The notes under the pieces: model-generated
Database searches by the model: none
The model's input: only the letters and a program-made list of their open reading frames with translations
Told to the model about the DNA's origin: nothing
Source: Eustoma russellianum
Taxonomy: Eukaryota; Streptophyta; Magnoliopsida; Gentianales; Gentianaceae
DNA length: 64,000 bases
Direction of reading: 5' to 3'
NCBI GenBank assembly: GCA_036186865.1
Contig: AP025042.1
Location: forward strand, 36,843,133 to 36,907,132
Translations under genes and position numbers: made by a program
Shown here: piece after piece, positions 12,501 through 22,912 of the stretch
How positions within the stretch are numbered: position 1 is the stretch's first letter
How the letters are laid out: every line of letters starts with the position of its first letter

Positions 12501-13286
12501 TGGTCGAGAATTGTGGGGGTTATGCATTGTCTCAATCGCACTATGTTGAGAAAATGTTGAAAAGATTTAACTTCTTTGATGTTAAACCAGTAAGTACTCC
12601 ATATGACCCTGCTGTACACTTGAAGAAAAATAGGAAGAGTAGTGTTTCACAAGTTGAATATGCTAGAATAATTAGAAGTGTAATGTATTTAATGAATTGC
12701 ACAAGACCTGACATAGCTTATGCTGTAAATAGGCTAGCGATGTATACTCATAATCCAAGTAGTGAACATTGGATGGCTTTAGAAAGATTAATGAGATATA
12801 TCAAAGGAACAATGGATCTTTGTCTTGTGTTTAATGGTTTTCCGGCTGTGTTAGAAAGTTTCTGTGATGCTAACTGGGTGTCGGATAATGATGAAATTAA
12901 TTCGACAAATGGCTATGTATTCACTTTAGGTGGTGGAGCCATATCTTGGAAATCTTCTAAACAAACATGTATAGCAAAATCAACTATGGAATCAGAATTC
13001 ATTGCTTTAGAACTTGCTGCAACTGAAGCAGAATGGTTAAGGAATTTGTTGATTGATATTCCTTTGTGGTATAACTCGATGCCTTCTGTTTCCATACGAT
13101 GTGATTCTCAGGTAGCGATTGCTCGAGCAAAAAATAATATCTACATGGAAAGAGCCGGCATATCAGATTGAGACACTTGTGCAAGATTTAATTAGTTCAG
13201 GGGTGATTAACTTGGAGTATATAAGAACCGAGTTGAATCTGTTAGACCCCTTAACTAAAGGACTTAACAAGAAGTTAGTCCAATAA
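9505..13286 (+). pseudogene. Copia-1 gag-pol, interrupted by stops and frameshifts
   Basis: Gag begins at ATG 9505 and reads in one frame to a TAG at 10183. The same frame continues with a CCHC zinc knuckle (CWVCEKQGHKAFFC, 10216-10257) and an aspartic protease motif (VDTGATRHI, Asp at 10390). A second in-frame TGA is at 10486. The frame then runs 10516-12432 through the integrase HHCC region (WHARLGH, CRYC), the integrase core (RSDRGGEY, NGIAERKNRT) and reverse transcriptase with YVDD at 12382-12393. A frameshift near 12420 moves the reading to 12419-13171 (connection and RNase H). Another near 13150 leads to the C-terminal LLDPLTKGLNKK, ending at 13286. All domains are present, so the damage is by point changes. 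The sequence is Tork-like or of a near relative. Confidence 0.9.
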
Positions 13287-13906
13287 GCATCGAGGGGAAT
13301 GGGACTGGTTCCATTGTTGTGAACTTTGTATGACGGCAACCCAACCCGCTATTATTAGAGATCCTACGAACGGGGTTCAATGTGGTAAAAACAAGTCATA
13401 TAAAAGTTCTACAAGTACTATCGTTTTGTCTCTTCCTATGGTGCTATTGAAAATAGTACTTACTGCAAATTGAAGAGTGTGAGATTTATTAGAATCTCTT
13501 AATGAAATTCATAGCCATGTTGTATGGTGGTGTGTGCAGTACACACTTGATGAAATTCACCTATATAAGTGTGGAGGTGGTGCCGCTTCCTATGAGAGTT
13601 TGGAACAACTCACTAGAGCACTTATGAAAACCTGGGACTGGGTGCATGGCCGATGTCGCACCACATCGCGAACTTGTCTGAAGCTAGTCAATGACATGTC
13701 AGTTGTCAGTTTATATAAACAATAGCGAGATAAGATTCAAGACGTACGCCATCTTATTTCCAATTATGTACTTCTTCGTGTACTAAGTGGCAATTCAAGA
13801 CGTAAGTCATTGTCCATTATGTGTTATTGTCTTCGTTTGAAGGTAGAGAGGTTAGTTGATTAACGTTTAAGAGTGTTTGTTTATAAGTTTGGATCATATG
13901 GGAGAT
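13287..13906 (+). other. Copia-1 3' non-coding region with conserved blocks and PPT
   Basis: No coding sense is apparent. It holds two blocks resembling Copia-2 at the same place: ACGGCAACCCAACCC with GGGGTTCAATG (13332-13382), and TTCACCTATATAAGTG with GCCGCTTCCTATGAGAG (13555-13600). It ends at the purine tract ATATGGGAGAT just before the 3' LTR, the expected polypurine primer site. Confidence 0.6.
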
Positions 13907-14642
13907 TGTTGGAAAAAGTATGATAAAATACCTTTTAAATGTGCTCCAAACTTATATAAGAACATGCGTAATCTTGTTTGGGAGTTTGATTGATGATTTG
14001 AATAATGTTAACTTGAAGAATATCACTTAGATCGATCCAAGTAAGAGTTGGATCGAACCAAGTGAAAGTGGAATAAAGTCAAGTGTTCAGAAGGACGTGG
14101 ATCTCTCACGTCGATCGATCGAAGTGATCGATCAATGTTGATCTGAGGCTGTCCTTCCAACGTCGATCGATCACATCGATCGATCGACGTGCCAACGGAC
14201 AGAACCTTTCATGCTGAGTTGCATCTTTTGGTCCAAGAATCATCTCCATTCAAAAGTGAACGTTATTCAACTAACTTTGAGGGTCTGAAAACTGCTGAAA
14301 CCAATTTGAAACATTGTCTTCTTCTACCCTAAAGCCTATATATATACAAGGCTTGTCTACTTTACAATATATAAAAATTTATCTTGCTTTTCCTTTAGTG
14401 CAGAAAATTTCTCAGCAGTTTTCCTTCCTTCTCTTCTTTACTTTCATACTCTTCAACTTGCAAGTTCGTTCCCTTTCTCCTAGAGCAAAGGAACGGAAGC
14501 CGTTAAATCCTGGGAAGCATTCGCTTGTAGTTCACCTTGCTCACCGGTGGAGGCGAAATTGCTTTTAAGGACAGTGATCTTAATCATGTCTCGGCAATCA
14601 TTTTGTGTTGTTTGTTTGCTATCCATTTCAGTTTTCCTAACA
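13907..14642 (+). repeat. 3' LTR of Copia-1
   Basis: 736 bp, matching the 5' LTR. Relative to that copy it has an added short segment near 14030-14050 and lacks about 30 bp of the ATCGATCGAT cluster near 14180. Target duplication TATAG follows at 14643. Confidence 0.93.
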
Positions 14643-14647
14643 TATAG

Positions 14648-14864
14648 CACATACTATTGTGTGGGTTTAAGATCGTGTCTCACACAACATGTCGGGTCAA
14701 GATTATGTTTTAGATTCTTCTCTTTTAAATTCTTTCCAAAAACAAAAGTATCTAAGACAAAACACACATTTAAATGTATAGTACATATGGGTTTAGTATA
14801 CTACACACCAGATATATTTTTATAAATATTTTTATTTAGAAGCGGAGTTTAGCAGAAATGAGTT
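14648..14864. other. Spacer between Copia-1 and the SINE
   Basis: AT-rich DNA with no gene or clear repeat. The GTGTGGGTTTAAG and TGTCTCACACAACATG words resemble low-complexity intergenic sequence. Confidence 0.4.
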
Positions 14865-14877
14865 TAGAAGATGATCT

Positions 14878-15076
14878 CTTGGAGCAAAAGGTCATTCTCT
14901 GATTCTGAGGGTCCTCACCGTCCCAACCCGAATGAGCATTGTGAAGGATGCAAATTAGTCGACCATCGGCCTACTAGGTTGGGTGAGGACTTACGCAGTG
15001 ACCCACACAAGGTGTCCTCCCGCAAACTAGGTCTTCGGCCTAGCAGCAGTGGAACACCCACACTGTGTGTATTCCT
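14878..15076 (-). mobile_element. tRNA-derived SINE, distal part (family C)
   Basis: This is one part of a minus-oriented SINE interrupted by the SIRE-type element. The head lies at 26453-26520. The complete SINE is bounded by a 13-bp duplication, TAGAAGATGATCT, at 14865-14877 and 26521-26533. The body here (with CGCAGTGACCCACACAAGG and AAACTAGGTCTTCGGCCTAG) matches the copy at 48620-48862. The 3' end on the minus strand is near 14878. Confidence 0.85.
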
Positions 15077-17418
15077 TGTTGGACCGTGCACCTGCAATAA
15101 ACACCACTAGAGGGGGGGTGAATAGTGGTTAGCGGAAATTACACTACAACCCTTTGTTAAAATCCCCTTTGAAAACAGAATCTGAAACCACCTCAGATTC
15201 AGAACCCGTTTTTCAAAAATTCACAAATAATTGTACACAACTCCAAAAATTATGAAACTTTCCAGAATGTAACTTCAATGAGTTAACAAGACTCTATCCA
15301 AAAATCAGACAAAAATAAGATCGTTTGGCCCTTCAAATAAATAAAAAGATTCAGATGGTCAATCTGGACAGAATTGGACAGAATGTTGCTGATTTTGCAA
15401 AACGTGTTTCTCTTTGAATACTCAACCAAAAAGGTTGATCTTTATATCAAAACACTCCTTAGGATGTGTAGATGAAGTTTCAAAAAGGCCCTGACCTTAA
15501 CCAACTCTTGAAAAATACAGAATTTAAGTTTTCTCAAAACTGGTCAGATTGCAGCCAGATTGGAGCAGTTATCTTGCAAAGACTGAAAGACTAACTTTCC
15601 CTTGCTCAAATCAAGTGATTCTTGTTGCAAATGAAAGCTAACAGTCTGAAGTATAACTCCACCAAAAATCACGAATTTTGAAAATGTTTAGCTATTTTTT
15701 CAAATTGTGAGAAGTGGTGTGAAAACTGCAGTCAAAAACGGGCAGAAAATAGAAATAAAGAAACAAGAGAAGAACACCGAGAATTTATCCTGGTTCGGTC
15801 AATGTGACCTACTCTAGTCCCAAGGAACACCTTTCCTTGGATTTCACTATGGTATGAACCAAATTACAGCAAGAACCAAGCTTGATCCTTGGGTTAAACA
15901 CCAATCCTATTCAAGACTTAGATGAACACCTTTATGCAACTCTTGGTTGCAACACCTCTATCACCTATTGATGTAGCCTTATAGATTTGGCTAATCAATC
16001 TTACAAATAAGACACAAGAAGGTGTGTATAGTGTAGCTGGACAACAACTAGAAATGGAACACCTTAGCTACACAAAGTATGAACGAAAATATGAGAAGAG
16101 AATAGCAAGACAACAATCTTCAATTTTTGCTTTCAAGTGTGTGTCTTCTCTTCTTCACCTTGCCTTCTATTTATAGAGTGAATTGATGGCATATTCCCTC
16201 CAACTTTTAGACCATGTGATGGCTGAGAAATTTGAATTAAAACACCTCCATAATCATCTCCAACAACCTTGTCTCCATTAACTTCAAATTTGAAATTTCA
16301 AGTTGACAACTTTTGCCAACTAGCTTGCTTTTGGTTTGTCTTCTTGTCTCCAACTCATAAAATGAGTACACCACCTTCCCCACCTGTTTATGGACGTTTT
16401 TGATGTTGTATGTATGTATACCAACTCAAATTTTGTGAATAAAAAAATAATGAATAAGTGTTGACAAGATTATGTCAACATATAACACCAAAATTCATAC
16501 TTTCTTCTCCTTTACATATTGTGATGAATCTTGCACCAAGGACACCTTGTAATCTCTAAAAGATGATGATTAATATCCTCTTATAACATATATAAGAGGG
16601 TCTTCAAGAAAAAATAGAATGTGACATCTCAAATCGTCACATATCCAGCTATAGTCAATAATATCATCGGTTGAGAGAATAAGATATAAGATCACCATAT
16701 AATCTTCAAAATAATAATAACACAGCTTCAGAATGAAGATAATAATATGCTCAAGAGATTCCTTGAGTGAAAATACCAAAAATATCCTTGGGGGTAAAAT
16801 GACCAAAATACCCCTGGTGTGAGAAAACTCCAGAAATGCCCCCGGTGATCAAAAATAATCACAATACCACCTTTGTCATGATAACCAAGATAATAATATG
16901 CACTTGAAATATTTTTCACCATATGATGTTCCTACAAAACTTAAAATACCAATTTTGCCCTTTTTGGTAAGTTTTAGAAACTTCCAAGGCACGTTAGTCG
17001 CAAGACAATAATAATCACCAAAAACACATAATAAGCACATAATGAGCATATATAAATCATGTACAAATGAAAACAACCATTTTATCACATTTTAGAAAAT
17101 TATTTCTAAAAACTCTAGACATCGATCGATCGAAGTGCCTCAGCTTCATAGATCGATGTCTCACATAAAGGTTCAGGTTTTGCCTCTGACCTACATCGAT
17201 CGATCGAAGTGAGAGTTTGATATACATCGATCGATTGATGTGTCTTAGGTTTAGAGATCGATGTCTCACAGAAAGGTCTTAAACTTATCTGCCTTACATA
17301 GATCGATCGATGTGAACTTGTTCAACTTTTAATCACATATAACACCATATGTGACATTTTTAAGTATTCATCACTTAAAATCATGACTTTGAAAATTATC
17401 CAAACATATTTCTCAACA
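15077..17418 (-). repeat. 3' LTR of the SIRE-type element
   Basis: 2342 bp, about 99 percent identical by eye to 24107-26447, differing mainly by single substitutions and a few one-base indels. It holds an array of ATCGATCGAT palindromes at 17120-17312. Confidence 0.95.
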
Positions 17419-17932
17419 TTCTCCCCCTTTTGGATGATTTTCAAAATAACCTAACATGATTTTAATGTCACAACTTATAACCAAAAGTTTAACCAAATAT
17501 TTTCAACTATGTTTTCAACGTTTAAATAGTATGCTGCTCCCCCTCAACTCATACTCTCCCCCTTAACCTATGCTCCAAAATTTATACCAATAAAACTTAG
17601 CATATGATTCATCATGACTTACCAACTAAAACATGACTTACCAACTTAAGTATTCATCACTTAAAATCATGACTTTGAAAATTATCCAAACATATTTCTC
17701 AACATTCTCCCCCTTTTGGATGATTTTCAAAATAACCTAACATGATTTTAATGTCACAACTTATAACCAAAAGTTTAACCAAATATTTTCAACTATGTTT
17801 TCAACGTTTAAATAGTATGCTGCTCCCCCTCAACTCATACTCTCCCCCTTAACCTATGCTCCAAAATTTATACCAATAAAACTTAGCATATGATTCATCA
17901 TGACTTACCAACTAAAACATGACTTACCAACT
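17361..17932 (-). repeat. 286-bp tandem duplication spanning the LTR edge and polypurine tract
   Basis: The 286-bp unit beginning TAAGTATTCATCACTTAAAA at 17361 repeats almost exactly from 17647. Each unit contains about 58 bp of LTR end, the purine tract (TTCTCCCCCTTTTGG on the plus strand) and about 215 bp of adjacent internal DNA. The 5' LTR edge at 26447 has one copy of the LTR part only, so the duplication lies at the 3' LTR side. Confidence 0.93.
17419..17433 (-). promoter_or_regulatory. Polypurine tract (plus-strand primer site)
   Basis: On the element strand the sequence AAAAGGGGGAGAA directly precedes the LTR start TGTTGAG. A second copy lies at about 17705-17719 owing to the tandem duplication. 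A third pyrimidine-rich stretch (CTCCCCCTT, 17548-17556) is nearby. Confidence 0.85.
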
Positions 17933-17990
17933 AAAATCATGTTCTTATTCTATCTCCCCCTTTATTTTGCAAATCATGCAAAAGATAGAA

Positions 17991-19475
17991 CTATACAATG
18001 GTATCGTAAGTCATCATTCCTAATTTGGCTCGTAAGTTTTCAAAAGTGGCTTGATTAAGGGGTTTGGTGAAGATGTCAGCGATTTGGTGATCAGTTCTTA
18101 TATGGTTTATCACTATGTCCTCATTTTGAACATGATCGCGAAGAAAGTGGTATCGCACCTCAATGTGTTTGGCCTTAGAATGAAGTACCGGATTCCGGGA
18201 AAGATTGATTGCACTTGTGCTATCGCAGAAAATTGGAATCTTATTCATTTTAATGCCAAAATCACTAAGTTGCTGTTTAAGCCAAAGTATTTGGGTAGTA
18301 CACAAACTCAAAGCAATATACTCTGCTTCAGTGGTAGAAAGAGCTACACTAGCTTGCTTTTTAGAAAACCAAGAGATCAAATTGGTTCCTATAAATTGAC
18401 ATGTACCGCTAGTGGATTTTCTATCTAACCTGCAACCACCATAATCAGCATCACTATATGCGTGTAATTCCAACTTAGCGTTTCTATCATACCACAATCC
18501 TAAGTGAGGTGTATGCTTAAGATATCTAAAGATCTTTTTCACTGCATTGTAATGTGATACCTTAGGACAAGATTGAAACCTAGCACACATACACACACTA
18601 AACATAATATCAGGTCTTGATGCAGTTAAGTATAACAATGAGCCAATCATAGACCTATAAAGTGTGTCATCAAAAGGTTTACCGTTTTCATCCTTATCAA
18701 GTTTGGTACTAACACTCATAGGGGTAGTTGTAGGTTTCAACTCTTCAAAGCCAAACTTCTTAATCATATCATTGACATACTTAAGTTGGCTAATGTGAAT
18801 TCCTTGAGGGGTTTGTTTGATTTGAAGTCCTAAGAAATAATTCAACTCTCCTACCATTGACATTTCAAACTCTGACTTCATACATTCTTCGAAGTCTTTT
18901 ACTAAAGTAGGGTTGGTTGAACCAAAGATTATATCATCTACGTATATTTGAACTATTAACAAATCATTACCTTTTCTTCTTAGGAATAATGTGTTGTCGA
19001 TGGTCCCCCTTTGATAATTATTTGCAATAAGAAAGTTTGCAAATCTATCATACCAAGCTCTTGGAGCTTGTTTTAAACCATATAGAGCTTTCTTAAGCTT
19101 ATAAACATGGTTCGGATTCTTCGGATCTTCGAATCCAGGAGGTTGTTTTACAAACACCTCTTCTTGAATGTATCCATTCAAGAATGCACTCTTGACATCC
19201 ATTTGGAAGAGCTTAATTTTGCTTAGACTTGCAATCGCAAGTAACAATCTAATTGCTTCTATTCGTGCAACGGGTGCAAAGGTTTCTTCATAATCTATTC
19301 CTTCTTGTTGATTATAACCTTGTGCGACTAGTCTAGCCTTATTCCTTGTAATATTTCCTTGTTCATCCATTTTATTCCTAAAAACCCATTTAGTTCCTAT
19401 GATAGACTTGTCTTCAGGTTTAGGTACTAAGTCCCACACGTTGTTCCTTGTGAATTGATTTAATTCCTCATGCAT
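17991..19475 (-). CDS. SIRE-type Copia reverse transcriptase and RNase H
   Basis: An uninterrupted 494-residue frame. It opens in the N-terminal RT region (NNVWDLVPKPEDKSIIGTKW), then KARLVAQGYNQQEGIDYEETF, the palm motif YVDDIIFGS (YVDD codons at 18944-18933), and the RNase H region (SDADYGGCRLDRKSTSG, STTEAEYIAL, IFCDSTSAI). It ends with KLGMMTYDTIV. In the intact family this is the C-terminal part of one gag-pol polyprotein. Here the frame is open to the TGA at about 19649 that separates it from the integrase, so the ATG at 19475 is internal and not a true start. The catalytic aspartates of RT and RNase H look intact. Confidence 0.93.
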   Translation of the reverse strand: MHEELNQFTRNNVWDLVPKPEDKSIIGTKWVFRNKMDEQGNITRNKARLVAQGYNQQEGIDYEETFAPVARIEAIRLLLAIASLSKIKLFQMDVKSAFLNGYIQEEVFVKQPPGFEDPKNPNHVYKLKKALYGLKQAPRAWYDRFANFLIANNYQRGTIDNTLFLRRKGNDLLIVQIYVDDIIFGSTNPTLVKDFEECMKSEFEMSMVGELNYFLGLQIKQTPQGIHISQLKYVNDMIKKFGFEELKPTTTPMSVSTKLDKDENGKPFDDTLYRSMIGSLLYLTASRPDIMFSVCMCARFQSCPKVSHYNAVKKIFRYLKHTPHLGLWYDRNAKLELHAYSDADYGGCRLDRKSTSGTCQFIGTNLISWFSKKQASVALSTTEAEYIALSLCTTQILWLKQQLSDFGIKMNKIPIFCDSTSAINLSRNPVLHSKAKHIEVRYHFLRDHVQNEDIVINHIRTDHQIADIFTKPLNQATFENLRAKLGMMTYDTIV

Positions 19476-20705
19476 AGCATCTATCCATGATATGTCACCT
19501 AAGGCTTCCTTTACGTTCTTAGGTTCTAATTGTGAGATTAAGCTATGTCCTTCAAGTTGACTTATATTTCTACGTGTTCTAACCCCAACACTTGGATCAC
19601 CAATGATTAGCTCTTTGGGGTGTTTATGTTTATCTTCTATAAGCCATCAATTCCTAAGTTGACTAGGTTCACCTTCTTCTAGTTCAAATGTTTCATTCGT
19701 GTGAACATTTTCATATACAATTGGAACATCCTGTAAGTTAGATAGATTATCTTCCAATTGTAAAATTTCTTGATTTATTTCACCTAAAGGTTCATGCACA
19801 TCTTGTTCAGGGGAAGTTGGTTCTAGATGATCATGAACAGGCTCAAGTAATATATCATCATCATCAAACATATTTTCAACATTATTTTCTTGTTTATGTT
19901 GATGTTTATCACTAACTTCAAAGCATGCATTTTCATTGAATTTCACATGTATGGATTCAATTATTTTTCTAGATGCAGGATTATAACACCTATATGCTCT
20001 TGAGTTAGTTGAATACCCAACAAATATGCATTCAATAGACTTTTGTTCAAATTTATCTAGATTATCCTTAGTGTTCAGCACAAAACATTTACATCCAAAT
20101 ACTTTAAGATAATCTATCTTAGGTTGTCTATTGTTTAGCAATTCATAAGGCGTTTTATTTAATTTCTTTCTAATAGTGAGCCTATTTATAATATAGCATG
20201 CACAACTAACAGCTTCAGCCCATAAATATTTAGGTAATTTATTTTCACACAGCATTGTCCTAGCAACTTCTTGAATTGTTCTATTTTTACGTTCAACAAC
20301 TCCATTAAGTTGTGGTGTTCTAGGTGGTGAGAATTCATGTTTTATTCCATATAGTTCGCAAAATTTTATTACGTCTTTGTTTTTAAATTCACCACCTCTA
20401 TCGCTTCTAATTCTTTTAACATTTTCTTCATAAATATTTTCAAGTTGCTTAATAAGAGTTTTGATTGCTAATGGAGCATCGTCTTTGTGTGTTAAGAACA
20501 ATGTCCATGTGTAGCGTGAGTAATCATCTACTATGACACACACATAGTAGTGTCCACCTAGACTTCTTGTCCTACTTGGACCAAATAAGTCTAAGTGAAG
20601 CAATTCTAGTACATGACTAGTACTCACTTCATGTTTCGGTTTTTAAGGTTTCTTTAATGTGTTTTCCCTTAATACATGTTTCACACATTTGAAAATTATC
20701 TAAGT
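19476..20705 (-). pseudogene. SIRE-type Copia integrase region
   Basis: The frame 20627-19647 carries the integrase core: LLHLDLFGPSRTRSLGG, VDDYSRYTW, IRSDRGGEF and NGVVERKNRT, with all three catalytic acidic residues. A C-terminal acidic linker follows. It ends at a TGA (19647-19649) where Arg (CGA) would be expected, after which the frame continues directly toward the reverse transcriptase. At about 20645 a one-base excess in an A-run shifts the frame just upstream of STSHVLELL. It was once part of the polyprotein. Confidence 0.85.
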
Positions 20706-21200
20706 CTAACTTAGGCATTCCTCTAATTAATTCTTCTTAGATAATTTCTTAATAGTTGAAATTCCTATATGGCCTAATCTTCTATGCCATAAATTTACAT
20801 CTAAGTCATGTGATATTAGACACTTAACCTTAGCATCTAACATGTTATCTAAGGTAAGAGTATAAATATTACCATCTCTATTTCCTTTTAAAACCGTTTC
20901 TCCCTTTTCATTTATTATATCACAAGAATTGGGAAGAAAGGAGACATTATAACCACAATCTATAAGTTAAGAAATACTAAGTAAATTATAACATAGATTG
21001 CTTACTAATAACACATTTCGTATTTGAAATGTGTTAGGGTTCCCAATTGTTCCTTTTTCAACAACTTGTCCTTTGTTGTTGTCACCGAATGTTACTTTTC
21101 CTCCATTCTTGATATGTTCCAATTCGATGAATAGTTTGGGGTTCCCCGTCATATGCCTCGAACATCCACTATCTAAAAACCATTTGGTTTTTAGATTCTT
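20706..21200 (-). pseudogene. SIRE-type protease and pre-integrase region
   Basis: The minus strand reads KTKWFLDSGCSRHMTG at about 21184-21137, the aspartic protease DSG motif of this lineage. It continues to CYNLLSIS and a TAA at 20967 where Gln (CAA) is usual. The match goes on past the stop (DCGYNVSF-like, then LWHRRLGHIG near 20780), the start of the integrase zinc-binding region. This is nonsense damage only; the domain order is normal. Confidence 0.8.
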
Positions 21201-21985
21201 TGACTTTGCCTCCTTCTTGCATTCCTTGCGTTTATCCTACAATGGAGACAAAGTTTTAGGTACCCTTTATTTGGGTCCTTGAATGTTAGGGGCACTATTC
21301 TTGTTTAGATATCCCTTAGGTATCCAAACTTGAATATATCTTCTATGCACATTTTTAGCATTGTTATAATTTGGAAAATAAGAAGAATTAGCATATACAT
21401 GATTATTCCACATAAGTGAAGATGCATTGTTATACATGTTGTGCCATGGTTGATAATCATTATAGGATGGCCGAATTTTATAATGTGCATAAGGCATGCG
21501 ATTTTGTTTCTTGAATGGTGCAGTATAAGTATGTTCATAGACATTCCTATAAGACTTATAAGAGTGTTGCCTATACTTAGGTTTATAATATGTTGAATGC
21601 ATTTTATTATGTCTCGTTGCATTTGTATACATATATGCATAATTTCTAGGTTGTCTAGATGCAAAGTTTGGCCTAGATGTATGTTTATGCATGTGTGCTT
21701 TTATGGGTGTATGTTGTATTTTTGCTTTGATATTAGTAGAAGAAGGTGTAGAAGAAGATGTAGCAGGCAAAGTTGATTTTATTGTATTATATGGAAACTT
21801 TGTACTAGATGAAACAAAGAGTTAATTGCACCTGGTATCCATTCTTTTCCACCAAGTTTTAAGTAGCATCCAATGTTTCATGAAACACACTTGCCATCCA
21901 GACTTATAGAGTTAATAGACACCTGGCATCCGGCAACCGGGAAATGACCTGCTGTAGGCAGTTTTTATGAAATTTCCTTTTTTTT

Positions 21986-22460
21986 TCACTTTTTCCCCAA
22001 GTGGGGCCAAACATCTTCATACTTCATCTTTATCTTCATCTTCTTCATCTTTTTCACCTCCTCCCTGCTAAATCCCTGCAGCACCTCAATAATCACAGAT
22101 TCCTCATTTCTCACATCGTTGTGGTCAATAAAAACAGAATAGTTCTCTCCATTCAGAGGAAGATGCCATTGGTACTGCCCCTTAAAGCTTCCTTCCCAGA
22201 AAAACACCGGAATTGATCTCGCTAGCATACTATCGAATGTCAATTTTCTCGTGGATTCATCCCCTTTCGGCTGTAAGTAGAAATCTGACTCCAGAAATGC
22301 TTCCACGATTGCAGGTTCGCCGCCAAGACAATTCGTCTCCGAACTATCCACCAGCCAACAAGATTTTGATTCTTTTCTTGCAATATTCCATTAACAAAGC
22401 ACGGAAATCGTTCTTGTATTTCTCTCTTGTAGCTCCGACGAAGATGAAAAACCCCACCCT
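21986..22460 (-). pseudogene. Captured GT47 (MUR3/XLT2-like) gene fragment
   Basis: The frame at 22351-21986 reads AIVEAFLESDFYLQPKGDES, then LTFDSMLARSIPVFFWEGSF, then QWHLPLNGENYSVFIDHNDV and FSREEVKKM. This is the signature region of plant GT47 exostosin-type xyloglucan galactosyltransferases, with the LQPKGDS and IPVFF motifs. About 30 residues upstream are seen in another frame (GFFIFVGATREKYKNDFRAL, about 22455-22390), resembling FSFVGAPR, so the fragment is frameshifted and has a stop. It lacks the N-terminal and extreme C-terminal parts. It sits inside a MULE, as expected for transduplication. Transcription or function is not implied. Confidence 0.8.
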
Positions 22461-22479
22461 CCATCTTCACAATCCGTGC

Positions 22480-22912
22480 ATATGAGTTACTGTCCCTTGA
22501 TCCTGTGTATGACAAACATAATGTAGAAGCATTTAAAATGAGCAAAAGGGCTGCTGCTTATTCCTTGCTCCTTGCAGAAATCACGAACCATCTTTTCCTT
22601 CATGACACTTCTCTTATCGCATCTGCTGCAAATTTCTGGTCAAATGCAGGGGAGTCCTTACTGTCTCTTGCCAAAAGCTCATTCTGGGAGGCCAGCTCCG
22701 AATTGGGGTCTGCAGTTTTAGATGCTTCATATTTCCCTTGCTTCCAGACTGCCCACATAAGGAGATTTTTGGTCTATTCGTTTTGCAGTGAAGACCAAAA
22801 AGTTGAATTCGAGGGAATAAGTGGGCAGTTTGTGACCTGTGCTGCTGAGGATATAACAAATTCTTGGAGCTTTCTGACTTGTGAAGGAGGTTTTCTTGAG
22901 CAAATAAGATGA
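22480..22912. other. Unassigned interior segment of the Mutator-like element
   Basis: A 135-residue plus frame (22505-22912: FWSNAGESLLSLAKSSFW and onward) is open here. I do not recognise it on either strand. It may be a second captured fragment or more of the same glycosyltransferase gene in a damaged frame. Confidence 0.3.

Larger units (their letters stand above)
8731..14642 (+). mobile_element. Copia-1: LTR retrotransposon with TATAG target duplication
   Basis: The two LTRs (8731-9482 and 13907-14642) start TGTTGG and end TAACA. The flanks carry the 5-bp duplication TATAG at 8726-8730 and 14643-14647. Inside are gag, protease, integrase, reverse transcriptase and RNase H in Copia order on the plus strand, followed by about 620 bp of non-coding DNA. 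The LTRs differ by several substitutions and two blocks of indels around the ATCGATCGAT motifs, so the insertion is not recent. The gag-pol has two in-frame stops and at least two frameshifts, so it cannot act alone. Confidence 0.95.
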
